Source of the DNA: Qipengyuania flava
GTDB lineage: Bacteria; Pseudomonadota; Alphaproteobacteria; Sphingomonadales; Sphingomonadaceae
Assembly (NCBI RefSeq): GCF_011762005.1
Contig: NZ_JAASQU010000003.1
Location: 1-64,000 of the forward strand
DNA: 64,000 nt
Direction of reading: 5' to 3'
The number at the start of each line of letters is the position of its first letter. Positions within the stretch are counted from its first letter, which is position 1. This document shows, piece by piece, positions 27,348 to 35,667 of the stretch. A program made the translations under genes and the position numbers. Under the pieces are notes generated by a model. The model worked only from the letters and a program-made list of their open reading frames with translations. It ran no database searches and had not been told where the DNA came from.

Positions 27348-28148
27348 TCAGAAGGGCAGCCAGCGGTGCTTCTTGGAGAACTTCATGTATCCGGCATTGA
27401 CCCCGAGCCGCAGCCCCGCGCCCATCCGGATCGGGATCAGCACGACATCGCCCTTGCGCAGGTAGCTCGCGGTCAGCCCGCCGATGACATAGGCCTGCCC
27501 CTCGCCCGCAGGATAGCGCTCGTAGAGCTCCTCGCTGTCGTAGAGGTTGTAGACCAGCACGAAGGTGCTGCCCGCGTTCGCGCCTGCGTCGAACCCGATC
27601 GACGGGCCGGTCCAGTAGACCGGCATCTCGCCCTCGACCTTGTGATAGAGCGTACCCGAGCCGTAGCGTGCGCCGACGATGAACGCCCCGCCCGCCTCGC
27701 GTCCGACGATATAAGCATTGGGTTCCCCCTGTTCGGCAAGCAGGTTGCGGATCATCTTGGCAACGCCTTCCGCGCCCTTGCCGAACACGCCTTCCGCCGC
27801 GCCGATCAGGTCGTCTTCGCGATAGGTCGTCGCGGGATCGTCGACAGTGGCAGTTTCGACCGCGTCGCTCGCGGCTTCCTCGGCGGATTTCTCGGACCAT
27901 TGCGGCTGTTCGGGATAGGCATCCGCCGTGGCCGTCGCTTCGGGCGTGGGGGTGTAGCTCGGTACAGGCGTCGGGGTGGCCGCGGGCTCGCCATAGACCG
28001 GCTGGTCGCCCGGCTGCTCGACGAGATCGCCGTCGATCGCGCTGTTCGGGTCGATCGTTTCGACCTGGGCGGACAATGGCGCGGCGACCATCCCGAATGC
28101 GGCGAACACCAGTCCGAGCCGCGGCCAGGTGCGTGTGAATGTGGTCAT
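27348..28148 (-). CDS. DUF1134 exported protein
   Basis: A 266-residue protein with a signal peptide (cleavage near AAPLSAQ), a Pro/Thr/Glu-rich linker to about residue 100 and the DUF1134 domain to the end (FGKGAEGVAKMIRNLL, GTLYHKVEGEMPVYWTGPSIGFD). The domain resembles Ysc84/lipid-binding barrels and is widespread in alphaproteobacteria without known function. The ATG at 28148 has a GGAGGG site four bases upstream. Confidence 0.85.
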   Translation of the reverse strand: MTTFTRTWPRLGLVFAAFGMVAAPLSAQVETIDPNSAIDGDLVEQPGDQPVYGEPAATPTPVPSYTPTPEATATADAYPEQPQWSEKSAEEAASDAVETATVDDPATTYREDDLIGAAEGVFGKGAEGVAKMIRNLLAEQGEPNAYIVGREAGGAFIVGARYGSGTLYHKVEGEMPVYWTGPSIGFDAGANAGSTFVLVYNLYDSEELYERYPAGEGQAYVIGGLTASYLRKGDVVLIPIRMGAGLRLGVNAGYMKFSKKHRWLPF

Positions 28149-28391
28149 CGATCCCTCCGTGTCGGCGGCGCTGGCGCAGACAGCTGCGCCGTGAGAAGAA
28201 TCCTCTTTGAGCGGTGCGGCAATGAAACGGCGATGAACCGAATCGGAAATGCGGCGAAGCGAGTCGTTTGCGGGGTCGGGCGGTGCTCGACCGGCGCCTT
28301 TCGACGAGGCACAAAACTCCCCTTGATGGGGCGGGATACCGTGGCTATAGCGCGCCCCTCGCAACCGGCGATGCCGGATCCTGCGAGATGC

Positions 28392-28483
28392 GGAGACGTG
28401 GGTGAGTGGCTGAAACCAGCTCCCTGCTAAGGAGCCATACCTGGTAACGGGTATCGAGGGTTCGAATCCCTCCGTCTCCGCCA
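28392..28483 (+). tRNA. tRNA-Ser (anticodon GCT)
   Basis: A full class II tRNA. The acceptor GGAGACG pairs with CGTCTCC, the anticodon stem GCTCC/GGAGC carries loop CTGCTAA (anticodon GCT), there is a long variable arm, the T arm is GAGGG-TTCGAAT-CCCTC, and CCA is encoded. The uronate locus begins 20 bases downstream on the opposite strand. Confidence 0.97.
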
Positions 28484-28502
28484 TTTCCCGAAAACGGAAT
28501 GG

Positions 28503-29855
28503 TCAGCGCAGCAGCGGGAGCAGCCTGGTGTAGCCGGGCCAGAGCGGCGCGCGACCGCCTGCACCATCGAAGCAGTGCGCGACCAGCGCCGCGCGCCCCT
28601 CGCCCTGTGCGAGCGGGACAAGCGTCTCGCCGTGCGGATCGTCGACCGCAGTGCCTTGCTCGATATGACGGATCCACGCCGCGAGGCCAGCCACGATCGC
28701 ATCACACCGCTTTCCCGTGCGGACGCAATCGATCGCGGTATCGAGCCAACGCTGCGGGATCTTCTGCGTACCGTCCATCGCGATTTGGTCGAGCCGGTGG
28801 CGGAGAGCGGGATCGGCGAAGCGGGTCAGCAACTGATCGGCATAGGCATCCAGGTCCTGCCCGGGTGCGGGCGTGATCGATGGCAAAGCCTCCTCGGTCA
28901 TGAGCCGGGTAGCGAGTTCGCGCAGACGCCGATCTGCCACCGCCTCGTGCACGAAGCGGTAACCTGCTTCGAGCCCACAATAGGCGAGCAGCGAATGCGC
29001 ACCGTTGAGCATGCGCAGCTTGGCGGTCTCGTAGGGCGCAACGTCGGCCACCAACTGCACTCCATGCCGCCCCCAGCGGGGGCGCCGCGCGGCAAAGCGG
29101 TCCTCGATCACCCACTGGCTGAAGCGCTCGGTGAAGACTGCGCCCTCATCGCGCAGGCCGATCCGCGCTTCCAGATCGTGGAGATCTTCGCCGCCGCTGC
29201 GCGGAACGATGCGGTCGATCATGGTCGAAGGGCAGGTACAGTGCTGCTCGAACCAGTCCGCTACAGCGGGGGCCTCCGCTTCGATCCACTCGCTCATCAA
29301 GCGCTGCAGCACCGCACCATTGTGGGCGAGATTGTCGCAGGACAGAAGCGTAACCCCGGCCAAGCCTGCTGCCCGCCGTCGCGCGAGCGCTTCACCAAGC
29401 AGCGGGTAGAAGCTCTGGCGAGCCGCCGCGAAGTCGAGGCTGCCGTCGGCTGCACGGGCATAACCCTTCTCGGTCACGGTGAAACTGACGATGTGGCATG
29501 CCGGATCGGCGATGCGCGCGACTACCGCCTCGTGTTGTTCGGGCGCGAACAGCACTTCTCGGACTGCGCCGATCACCCGGCTGTTCGCGGCGTTCCCGCT
29601 GCGCTCGGTCAGCGTGTAGAGCCCGCCTTGCGGATTGAGCTGCGCGGCAACGTCAGGTGAGCGAAGCGAAACGCCGCTTATCGCCCAGCCCTCGTCCCCC
29701 GCCGCCATCGCGCGATCGGCGTACCAGGCCTGGTGCGCACGGTGGAACGCGCCGATCCCGAAATGGGCGATGCCCAGCGCCTGCGCATCGCGATCATAGC
29801 CGAACCTTTCCACCTGCGGGGGCAGGTGGTGCAGCGTATCGGGTGCCAGCCTCAC
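28503..29855 (-). CDS. uxuB: Mannitol-dehydrogenase-family uronate reductase (UxuB type)
   Basis: A 450-residue NAD-dependent enzyme. By sequence it is closer to UxuB (fructuronate reductase) than to UxaB: it has IAHFGIGAFHRAHQAWY, SFTVTEKGY, STMIDRIVPR and MLNGAHSLLAY with the catalytic lysine upstream. It reduces a keto-uronate to an aldonate. Its neighbour is altronate dehydratase rather than mannonate dehydratase, so it may really serve tagaturonate. It starts at the GTG at 29855, overlapping the uxaC stop (GTGA). Confidence 0.85.
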   Translation of the reverse strand: MRLAPDTLHHLPPQVERFGYDRDAQALGIAHFGIGAFHRAHQAWYADRAMAAGDEGWAISGVSLRSPDVAAQLNPQGGLYTLTERSGNAANSRVIGAVREVLFAPEQHEAVVARIADPACHIVSFTVTEKGYARAADGSLDFAAARQSFYPLLGEALARRRAAGLAGVTLLSCDNLAHNGAVLQRLMSEWIEAEAPAVADWFEQHCTCPSTMIDRIVPRSGGEDLHDLEARIGLRDEGAVFTERFSQWVIEDRFAARRPRWGRHGVQLVADVAPYETAKLRMLNGAHSLLAYCGLEAGYRFVHEAVADRRLRELATRLMTEEALPSITPAPGQDLDAYADQLLTRFADPALRHRLDQIAMDGTQKIPQRWLDTAIDCVRTGKRCDAIVAGLAAWIRHIEQGTAVDDPHGETLVPLAQGEGRAALVAHCFDGAGGRAPLWPGYTRLLPLLR

Positions 29856-31252
29856 AAGCGGTAGGCCCGTTTGGCGAGGCCATATGCCAGCTCCGGCGCC
29901 AGTTCGGCCGCTTCCCAGTCCTCGAGCCGATGTTCGACGACGAGTTGCGCGAGGAAGCCGCAATCGATGCGTCGCGCGACATCGTGCCGCGCCGGGATGG
30001 AAAGGAAGGCGCGCGTATCGTCGTTGAAGCCGACCGTATTGTAGAAGCCTGCGGTCTCTGTCGTCATCTGGCGGAAGCGGCGCATGCCCTCGGGGCTATC
30101 GTGAAACCACCATGCCGGGCCGAGTTTGAGGCACGGATAGTGCCCCGCCAGTGGCGCCAGTTCGCGCGCATAGCTGCTTTCGTCGAGCGTAAACAGAATG
30201 ATCGAAAGGTTCGCTTCATTCCCGAAACGGTCGAGCAGCGGCTGCAGCGCGTGGACGTAGTCGGTTCGCGTCGGGATATCGGCGCCCGTGTCGCGCCCGA
30301 AGCGTTCGAACAGCTGGCGGTTGTGATTGCGCAGGCTCCCCGGATGGATTTGCATGACCAGCCCGTCATCGACACTCATCGCCGCCATTTCTGTGAGCAT
30401 CTGCGCGCGGAAAAGTTCGGCATCCGCGCTGCTTCCCGTCCCCGTCTTTACGCGGTCGAACAGCGCCTGTGCTTCTGCGGAAGAAAGATTGGCGGTCGCG
30501 GCGGTCGGGTGGCCGTGATCGCTCGAGGTCGCCCCCATTTCGGCGAAAAAGCGGCGCCGCTGGCGATGCGCGGCAAGATAGCCTGGCCAGGTCATCGTGT
30601 CCTCGCCCGTCAACTCGCCAAGCTGCGCCAGATTGTGCACGAACCCCTCGAACTCTGGATCGACGACGGCGTCTGGGCGATAGGCGGTGATGACGCGGCC
30701 GTTCCAGTCGCTGGCTCGGATCGCGGCATGGTGATCGAGCGTGTCGAGCGGGCCTTCGGTCGTCGCGAGGACTTCTATGCCGTAGCGATCGAACAGCGCC
30801 CGGGGTCGGAACTCGGGAGTTTGCAGCTTCTCGGTGATTGTATCGAAATAGAGGTCGGCTGTACTGGCTTCGAGCCGCACATCGAGCCCGAATGCCTCGG
30901 AAAAGACCCAGTCGAGCCACATTCTGGAGGGGGTGGCGCGAAACAGGTGATAGTTCTCCGCGAATATCCGCCACGAGGCACGTGGATCCGCGCTACTTCC
31001 GGCAATACCCAAATCCTCGAGAGCGATCCCCTGCGAATAGAGCATGCGGAAGACGTAATGATCGGGGTGGAGCAGCAGTTCGCTGGCATTGCCGAAGGGC
31101 TCGTTGCGCGCGAACCATGCCGGATCGGTATGCCCGTGCGGACTGATGATCGGGAGCTGCGCGACCGTAGCGTAGAGCTCGCGAGCGAGCGCCCGCACGC
31201 TCGGCTCGGCAGGGAACAGGCGGTCTTCGTGCAATTCGAGCGGTCGGCTCAT
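29852..31252 (-). CDS. uxaC: Uronate (glucuronate/galacturonate) isomerase
   Basis: A 466-residue amidohydrolase-fold isomerase. The metal motif SPHGHTD (H39, H41) is near the N-terminus, and GLVMQIHPGSLRNHN and RRIDCGFLA are typical UxaC segments. It converts glucuronate to fructuronate and galacturonate to tagaturonate. First gene of the uxaC-uxuB pair. An operator copy at 31276-31289 lies 23 bases upstream and is shared with the divergent uxaA. Confidence 0.95.
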   Translation of the reverse strand: MSRPLELHEDRLFPAEPSVRALARELYATVAQLPIISPHGHTDPAWFARNEPFGNASELLLHPDHYVFRMLYSQGIALEDLGIAGSSADPRASWRIFAENYHLFRATPSRMWLDWVFSEAFGLDVRLEASTADLYFDTITEKLQTPEFRPRALFDRYGIEVLATTEGPLDTLDHHAAIRASDWNGRVITAYRPDAVVDPEFEGFVHNLAQLGELTGEDTMTWPGYLAAHRQRRRFFAEMGATSSDHGHPTAATANLSSAEAQALFDRVKTGTGSSADAELFRAQMLTEMAAMSVDDGLVMQIHPGSLRNHNRQLFERFGRDTGADIPTRTDYVHALQPLLDRFGNEANLSIILFTLDESSYARELAPLAGHYPCLKLGPAWWFHDSPEGMRRFRQMTTETAGFYNTVGFNDDTRAFLSIPARHDVARRIDCGFLAQLVVEHRLEDWEAAELAPELAYGLAKRAYRL

Positions 31253-31275
31253 GCTTCTCTCCCCAAGACGCTTGT

Positions 31276-31289
31276 GGTAACCGGTGTCA
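31276..31289. promoter_or_regulatory. LacI-type operator, site 1 (uxaC/uxaA)
   Basis: GGTAACCGGTGTCA, identical to site 3 at 41168. It has the CCGG centre of a LacI-family operator. It lies between divergent uxaC (23 bases away) and uxaA, so one site could repress both. Confidence 0.8.
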
Positions 31290-31351
31290 GAGAGAGACTT
31301 CTGCCCGTGGTGCCGATGGAAATCAACTCACGGGAAAATGAGGATGGGCTG

Positions 31352-32869
31352 ATGCAGGATGACGGGACAGGCAGTGAATCCGGACGACGCGATGCCTGGC
31401 TGTGCCATGCAGCCGACAGCGTCGCCATCGCACTGCATGACCTCAAGGCCGAAAGTTGGGTGGAGGTCGGGGATGACGCCATTCGCCTGCCGGAGGCCAT
31501 CGACAAGGGGCACAAGCTCGCCTTACGGCCGCATACGCCGGGCGAAACCATCATTCGGTATGGAATGCCGATCGGCAGGGCCACCGCCCCGATCGCGATT
31601 GGCGCCCATGTGCACAGCCATAACCTTGCCACTGCGCTGGGGGGCGAGCGCGATTACGGGTGTTTTGCCGCCACGCCTCCTGTGCTCGGACAGATGCCCG
31701 CGCTCGGCGATTGGCGCGGCTATCGCCGCGAGGATGGGCGGTTCGCGACGCGCAATGAGATTTGGGTCTTGCCGACGGTCGGCTGCGTCGCACCGCTGGT
31801 GGAGACCGTGGCGCGCGAAGCGCATGCGCGCCACGCGGGTTTGCTCGACGCGGTGGTGGGCTTCGGCCACCCGCACGGCTGTTCGCAACTCGGCGATGAT
31901 CTTTCGGGGACGCGCGCCCTGCTCGCAGCGCTGTGCGACAATCCCAATGCAGGGGGCGTCGTGCTGGTAGGCCTTGGCTGCGAGAGCAACCAGCTCGACG
32001 AACTGCTGGCTGCCATTCCCGCGCGCAGTCGCGCCAAACTGCGTATGATGCGTGCGCAGGACGCAGGGGACGAGCGTGAACGCCTGCTCGCGCTTATCGC
32101 CGAACTGGCGCAGGAGATCGGGTCGCTGGAGCGCGAGACAGCCCCCGCATCGGCGCTCACGATAGGCCTGAAATGCGGTGGGTCCGATGCATTATCGGGC
32201 CTGACCGCCAACCCCCTGCTGGGCCGGTTCAGCGATCGGCTGGCGGCTGCAGGCGGAAGCCTTGTGCTTACCGAAATTCCCGAGATCTTCGGTGCGGAAG
32301 AGGCCTTGCTTGCGCGCTCGACCTCGCGCGAGACATTCGAACAGGCCGGCGCGCTGGTAAATCGCTTCAAACGCTATTTCCTCGATCAGGGGCAACCTGT
32401 TTCCGAAAATCCCTCGCCCGGCAATATCGCCGGGGGGATCACGACGCTGGAAGAAAAATCGCTCGGTGCCGTGCAGAAGGGCGGCAGCGCACCACTGGTC
32501 GACGTGATCGACTATGGCGGCATCGCTTCGCGGCCGGGGCTGACGCTTCTGGAGGCTCCCGGCAATGACGCGATCTCTTCGACCGCGCTGGCCGCGGCAG
32601 GAGCGACGATGATCCTGTTCACCACCGGTCGCGGAACGCCGCTGGGCTTCCCGGTTCCGACGATGAAGATTGCATCGAACAGCGCGCTCGCCGCCGCCAA
32701 GCCCGGCTGGATCGATTTCGACGCGGGCCGCGTGCTCACCGAAGGCGCGGTTGCGGTCGATGAAGACTTCGCAGAATGCTTGCTCGCCACGGCAAGCGGC
32801 CGCCCCACCGCCGCCGAGACCGGCGGCCAGCGGGTGATCGCGATCTGGAAACGCGGCGTTACGCTCTGA
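31352..32869 (+). CDS. uxaA: Altronate dehydratase
   Basis: A 505-residue dehydratase of the UxaA/GarD family. A small N-terminal SAF domain (IALHDLKAESWVEVGDD) is followed by the large catalytic domain with VLPTVGCV, GFGHPHGCSQLG and GLKCGGSDALSGLTANP. It turns altronate into 2-keto-3-deoxygluconate. The start at 31352 has an AGGA site seven bases upstream; the ATG at 31316 has none. Its stop is adjacent to that of convergent dctM. Confidence 0.93.
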   Translation: MQDDGTGSESGRRDAWLCHAADSVAIALHDLKAESWVEVGDDAIRLPEAIDKGHKLALRPHTPGETIIRYGMPIGRATAPIAIGAHVHSHNLATALGGERDYGCFAATPPVLGQMPALGDWRGYRREDGRFATRNEIWVLPTVGCVAPLVETVAREAHARHAGLLDAVVGFGHPHGCSQLGDDLSGTRALLAALCDNPNAGGVVLVGLGCESNQLDELLAAIPARSRAKLRMMRAQDAGDERERLLALIAELAQEIGSLERETAPASALTIGLKCGGSDALSGLTANPLLGRFSDRLAAAGGSLVLTEIPEIFGAEEALLARSTSRETFEQAGALVNRFKRYFLDQGQPVSENPSPGNIAGGITTLEEKSLGAVQKGGSAPLVDVIDYGGIASRPGLTLLEAPGNDAISSTALAAAGATMILFTTGRGTPLGFPVPTMKIASNSALAAAKPGWIDFDAGRVLTEGAVAVDEDFAECLLATASGRPTAAETGGQRVIAIWKRGVTL

Positions 32870-34150
32870 TCAGCCGAACACGCCCGGCAGCCACAGCGAA
32901 AGCGACGGAACGAAGGTGATAACCACCAGCGCCGCGATCAGCGTGAGGTAGAACGGCCAGATCGTCTTGACCAGCGCGGTCACGGGCACCTTGCCGACCG
33001 CCGAACCGACGAACAGCACCGAGCCCACCGGCGGCGTCACCAGTCCGATGCCCAGGTTCAGCATCATGATGATGCCGAAATGGACCGGATCGACACCCAC
33101 ATCCATCGCGACCGGCAGGAAGATCGGCGTGGTGATGACGATCAGCGGTGCCATGTCCATGAAGGTGCCCAGCGCCAGCAGCATCAGATTGATGATGAGC
33201 AGAGTCAGGATCGGATTGTCGGTCATCACGCCGATCAGCGCCCCCATCGCGGCGGGCACTTCGAGCAGTGCCAGTGCGAAACCGAAAGCGGTAGCCGCAG
33301 CGATGATGAACAGCACCATGGCGGCGGTGCGAACCGATTTTCCTGCGGCCTCCCACATGCCTTCCCAGCCCAGGCTGCGATAGACGAAGGTGCCGATCAG
33401 CATGGTGTAGATCACGGCGATGGCGGAGCTTTCAGTCGGGGTGAAAAAGCCGCTGAGGATGCCGCCCATGATAATAACCGCGGTCATGAGTCCGGGAATG
33501 GCATAAGCGGCGGCGAGCACGAATTCGCGCCAGCCGGGGAACCGGCCGATGGGCAATTTGCCGCGCCTTGCCACTAGCCATGCGACCAGCATCAGCATGA
33601 CGCCAGTCAGGACGCCCGGCAGCACTCCAGCGAGGAACAGGTCTCCGATCGAGACCCCGATGCCGGACGCTGCGGAATAGATGATCATGTTGTGCGAGGG
33701 CGGGATCAGCAGGCCGACGATCGCCGCGGTCACGGTGACATTGACGGCATAGTCGCCCGGATAGCCCTTGTCCTTCATCAGCGGGACCATGGTCGAGCCG
33801 ATCGCCGAGGCGCTGGCGATGGCCGAACCCGACACCGCACCGAACATCATCGAGGCGCCGACATCGACGATGCCGAGACCGCCGCGGACCCGGCCGATCG
33901 CCGCATCGGCTACCCGCACGAGGCGCTCGGCAATGCCCGCGCGATACATCAGGTCGCCCGCAAAGATGAAGAAGGGGATCGCCATCAGCGTGAAGACGCT
34001 GATGCCCGCTGCGACACGCTGGACCGCGACGATGGGCGGGATGTCCATCGCGAGGAAACAGGCGAGTGCTGCCGCGAGCAGCGAAAAGGCCACCGGCACA
34101 CCGATGACGAGCAGAGCGAAAAGCACGCCGAACAGGACAAGCAGTTCCAT
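32870..34150 (-). CDS. TRAP transporter large permease DctM
   Basis: A 426-residue membrane protein with about 12 helices and the DctM signatures (VPVAFSLLAAAL, FIFAGDLMYRAGIAERLV, IPPSHNMIIYS). It takes up substrate with DctQ and DctP, using an ion gradient. The context suggests uronates or unsaturated uronate products. The ATG shares a base with the dctQ stop (TGATG). Confidence 0.93.
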   Translation of the reverse strand: MELLVLFGVLFALLVIGVPVAFSLLAAALACFLAMDIPPIVAVQRVAAGISVFTLMAIPFFIFAGDLMYRAGIAERLVRVADAAIGRVRGGLGIVDVGASMMFGAVSGSAIASASAIGSTMVPLMKDKGYPGDYAVNVTVTAAIVGLLIPPSHNMIIYSAASGIGVSIGDLFLAGVLPGVLTGVMLMLVAWLVARRGKLPIGRFPGWREFVLAAAYAIPGLMTAVIIMGGILSGFFTPTESSAIAVIYTMLIGTFVYRSLGWEGMWEAAGKSVRTAAMVLFIIAAATAFGFALALLEVPAAMGALIGVMTDNPILTLLIINLMLLALGTFMDMAPLIVITTPIFLPVAMDVGVDPVHFGIIMMLNLGIGLVTPPVGSVLFVGSAVGKVPVTALVKTIWPFYLTLIAALVVITFVPSLSLWLPGVFG

Positions 34151-34629
34151 CAGCCTTCCCCCTCGCCTGCGGAATCTTCCGCGATGTGCCGCCCGCTGAT
34201 GATCTGCGGCAGCGCGAACAGCGCCATCAGGAGGCCCGACACCGGCAGCGGAACATAAGCCACGGCGCGACTGACGCCGAGCGAGGGCACGCTGTTGCCG
34301 CGCACCGCCCAGCAAAGCTGCGTGCCATAGACGAGCAGCACCAGCCCGATTGCTGCCACCACCAGCGCAGTGAAGCGCAGCAGCGGGCGGGCGCGCGGTC
34401 CGAGTTTCTCCTCGAGCAGTGCGATGCGGATGTGAAAGCCCTCGTAGACCCCCGCCGCGGCAGCGAACATCACATACCAGATCATCAGGATCAGCGAGGC
34501 CTGCTCGGTCCATGAAGGACTGGAATTGAGCACGAAGCGACCGAACACCTGCCAGCCGATGATCGCGGTCATCGCCAGCAGGCCGATTGCTCCGAAGGCG
34601 ATCAACAGGCGCGAAAGGGACGCAGCCAT
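34150..34629 (-). CDS. TRAP transporter small permease DctQ
   Basis: A 159-residue protein with four membrane helices. Conserved features include IGWQVFGRFVLNSSPSWTEQASLILMIW and the FHIRI region. It forms the TRAP membrane unit with DctM. Coupled to dctM by TGATG and two bases after dctP. Confidence 0.9.
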   Translation of the reverse strand: MAASLSRLLIAFGAIGLLAMTAIIGWQVFGRFVLNSSPSWTEQASLILMIWYVMFAAAAGVYEGFHIRIALLEEKLGPRARPLLRFTALVVAAIGLVLLVYGTQLCWAVRGNSVPSLGVSRAVAYVPLPVSGLLMALFALPQIISGRHIAEDSAGEGEG

Positions 34630-34631
34630 GA

Positions 34632-35642
34632 CTATTCCTCCCTCATTTCACGAATGCGGCGCACGATGTCCCGCTGCGCGGGCGTGGTGATGAACTCGTC
34701 CCAGACCGGCCGCATCAGCGCGGCGAAAGGCGCAGGATCGACGCTGTTGACTGCGACATCGGAAGCGGCAACCGCGGCTTCGGCCTCGGCCACGCGAATG
34801 TCCCACAGGCGACGCATCTCCACGACCGAGGCCTTGGCCGCTTCCCGGACGAGCGCCTGATCGGGCGGTGCAAGCCGATCCCAGCTGGCCTTGCTCATCA
34901 CCAGCGCCTCGGGCGTCAGCAGGTGCTGCGTCAGGCTGAGATGGGTGGCGACCTCGTAATGGCGTTCGCCCACGAAGGTCGGCCAATTGTTTTCCGCCCC
35001 GTCGATGACACCCTGCGCCAGCGCCTGGTAGATCTCGCCGAAGGGGATCGGTACCGCATTGGCGCCCAGCGCATTGACCATCGCGATATAGAGGTCGGAG
35101 GCGGGCACGCGGATCTTGAGCCCGCGCAGGTCCTCGGGCGCGGTGATCGGGCGGCGCATGTTGTAGAAGCTGCGTGCGCCGGAATCGTAGATGCACAGGC
35201 CGATCAAATTGTGCGGTTCGAGCGCGGCCATGACCTCGTCGCCCACTTCGCTGTCGACCACGCGGCGCATATGCGCGACCGAATCGAAGACGAAAGGCAG
35301 GCAGAAGGGCAGCGTCATCGGCTCGATCGAATTGAGCGGCGCGAAATTCACCCGGTTGAAATCGATCCCGCCGAAGCTGGTAATCTCGAGCGTATCGGTC
35401 TCGCTGCCGAGCTGGCCGCCGGCGAACATCCTGATGCCCAGCCTGCCACCCGTATTTGCATCGAGATAGCGGCCCATGAATTCGACCGCGCGCACCGTGG
35501 GATAATCGCCCGGATGCGCATCAGCACCGGTGAACAGCCCGGACATGACCGGCTTGCAGGCCGGAAGCATCGCAGCGCCTCCCAGCGCCATACCCCCCGC
35601 CAGCAAATGGCGACGCGACAACGCCGCGTTTGCAATACCCAT
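34632..35642 (-). CDS. TRAP transporter substrate-binding protein DctP
   Basis: A 336-residue periplasmic binding protein with twin-arginine-like leader SRRHLLAGG followed by a lipobox-like LPAC. The DctP domain holds the ligand arginine region LKIRVPASDLYIAMVNALGANAVPIPFGEIYQAL and GVIDGAENNWPTF. The ATG at 35642 is preferred for its GGAGCGGA site; 35660 is also possible. It defines uptake specificity, probably for a hexuronate or a derived keto-uronate. Confidence 0.9.
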   Translation of the reverse strand: MGIANAALSRRHLLAGGMALGGAAMLPACKPVMSGLFTGADAHPGDYPTVRAVEFMGRYLDANTGGRLGIRMFAGGQLGSETDTLEITSFGGIDFNRVNFAPLNSIEPMTLPFCLPFVFDSVAHMRRVVDSEVGDEVMAALEPHNLIGLCIYDSGARSFYNMRRPITAPEDLRGLKIRVPASDLYIAMVNALGANAVPIPFGEIYQALAQGVIDGAENNWPTFVGERHYEVATHLSLTQHLLTPEALVMSKASWDRLAPPDQALVREAAKASVVEMRRLWDIRVAEAEAAVAASDVAVNSVDPAPFAALMRPVWDEFITTPAQRDIVRRIREMREE

Positions 35643-35667
35643 CTTCGTTCCGCTCCCCATAATGCGT

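Noticed and set aside
25371-28430. A 1019-codon open frame on the plus strand opposite the aminotransferase and DUF1134 genes
   Set aside because: It spans three well-supported minus-strand genes and even runs into the tRNA. Its composition is low-complexity Arg/Gly/His, as expected from the antisense of high-GC codons.
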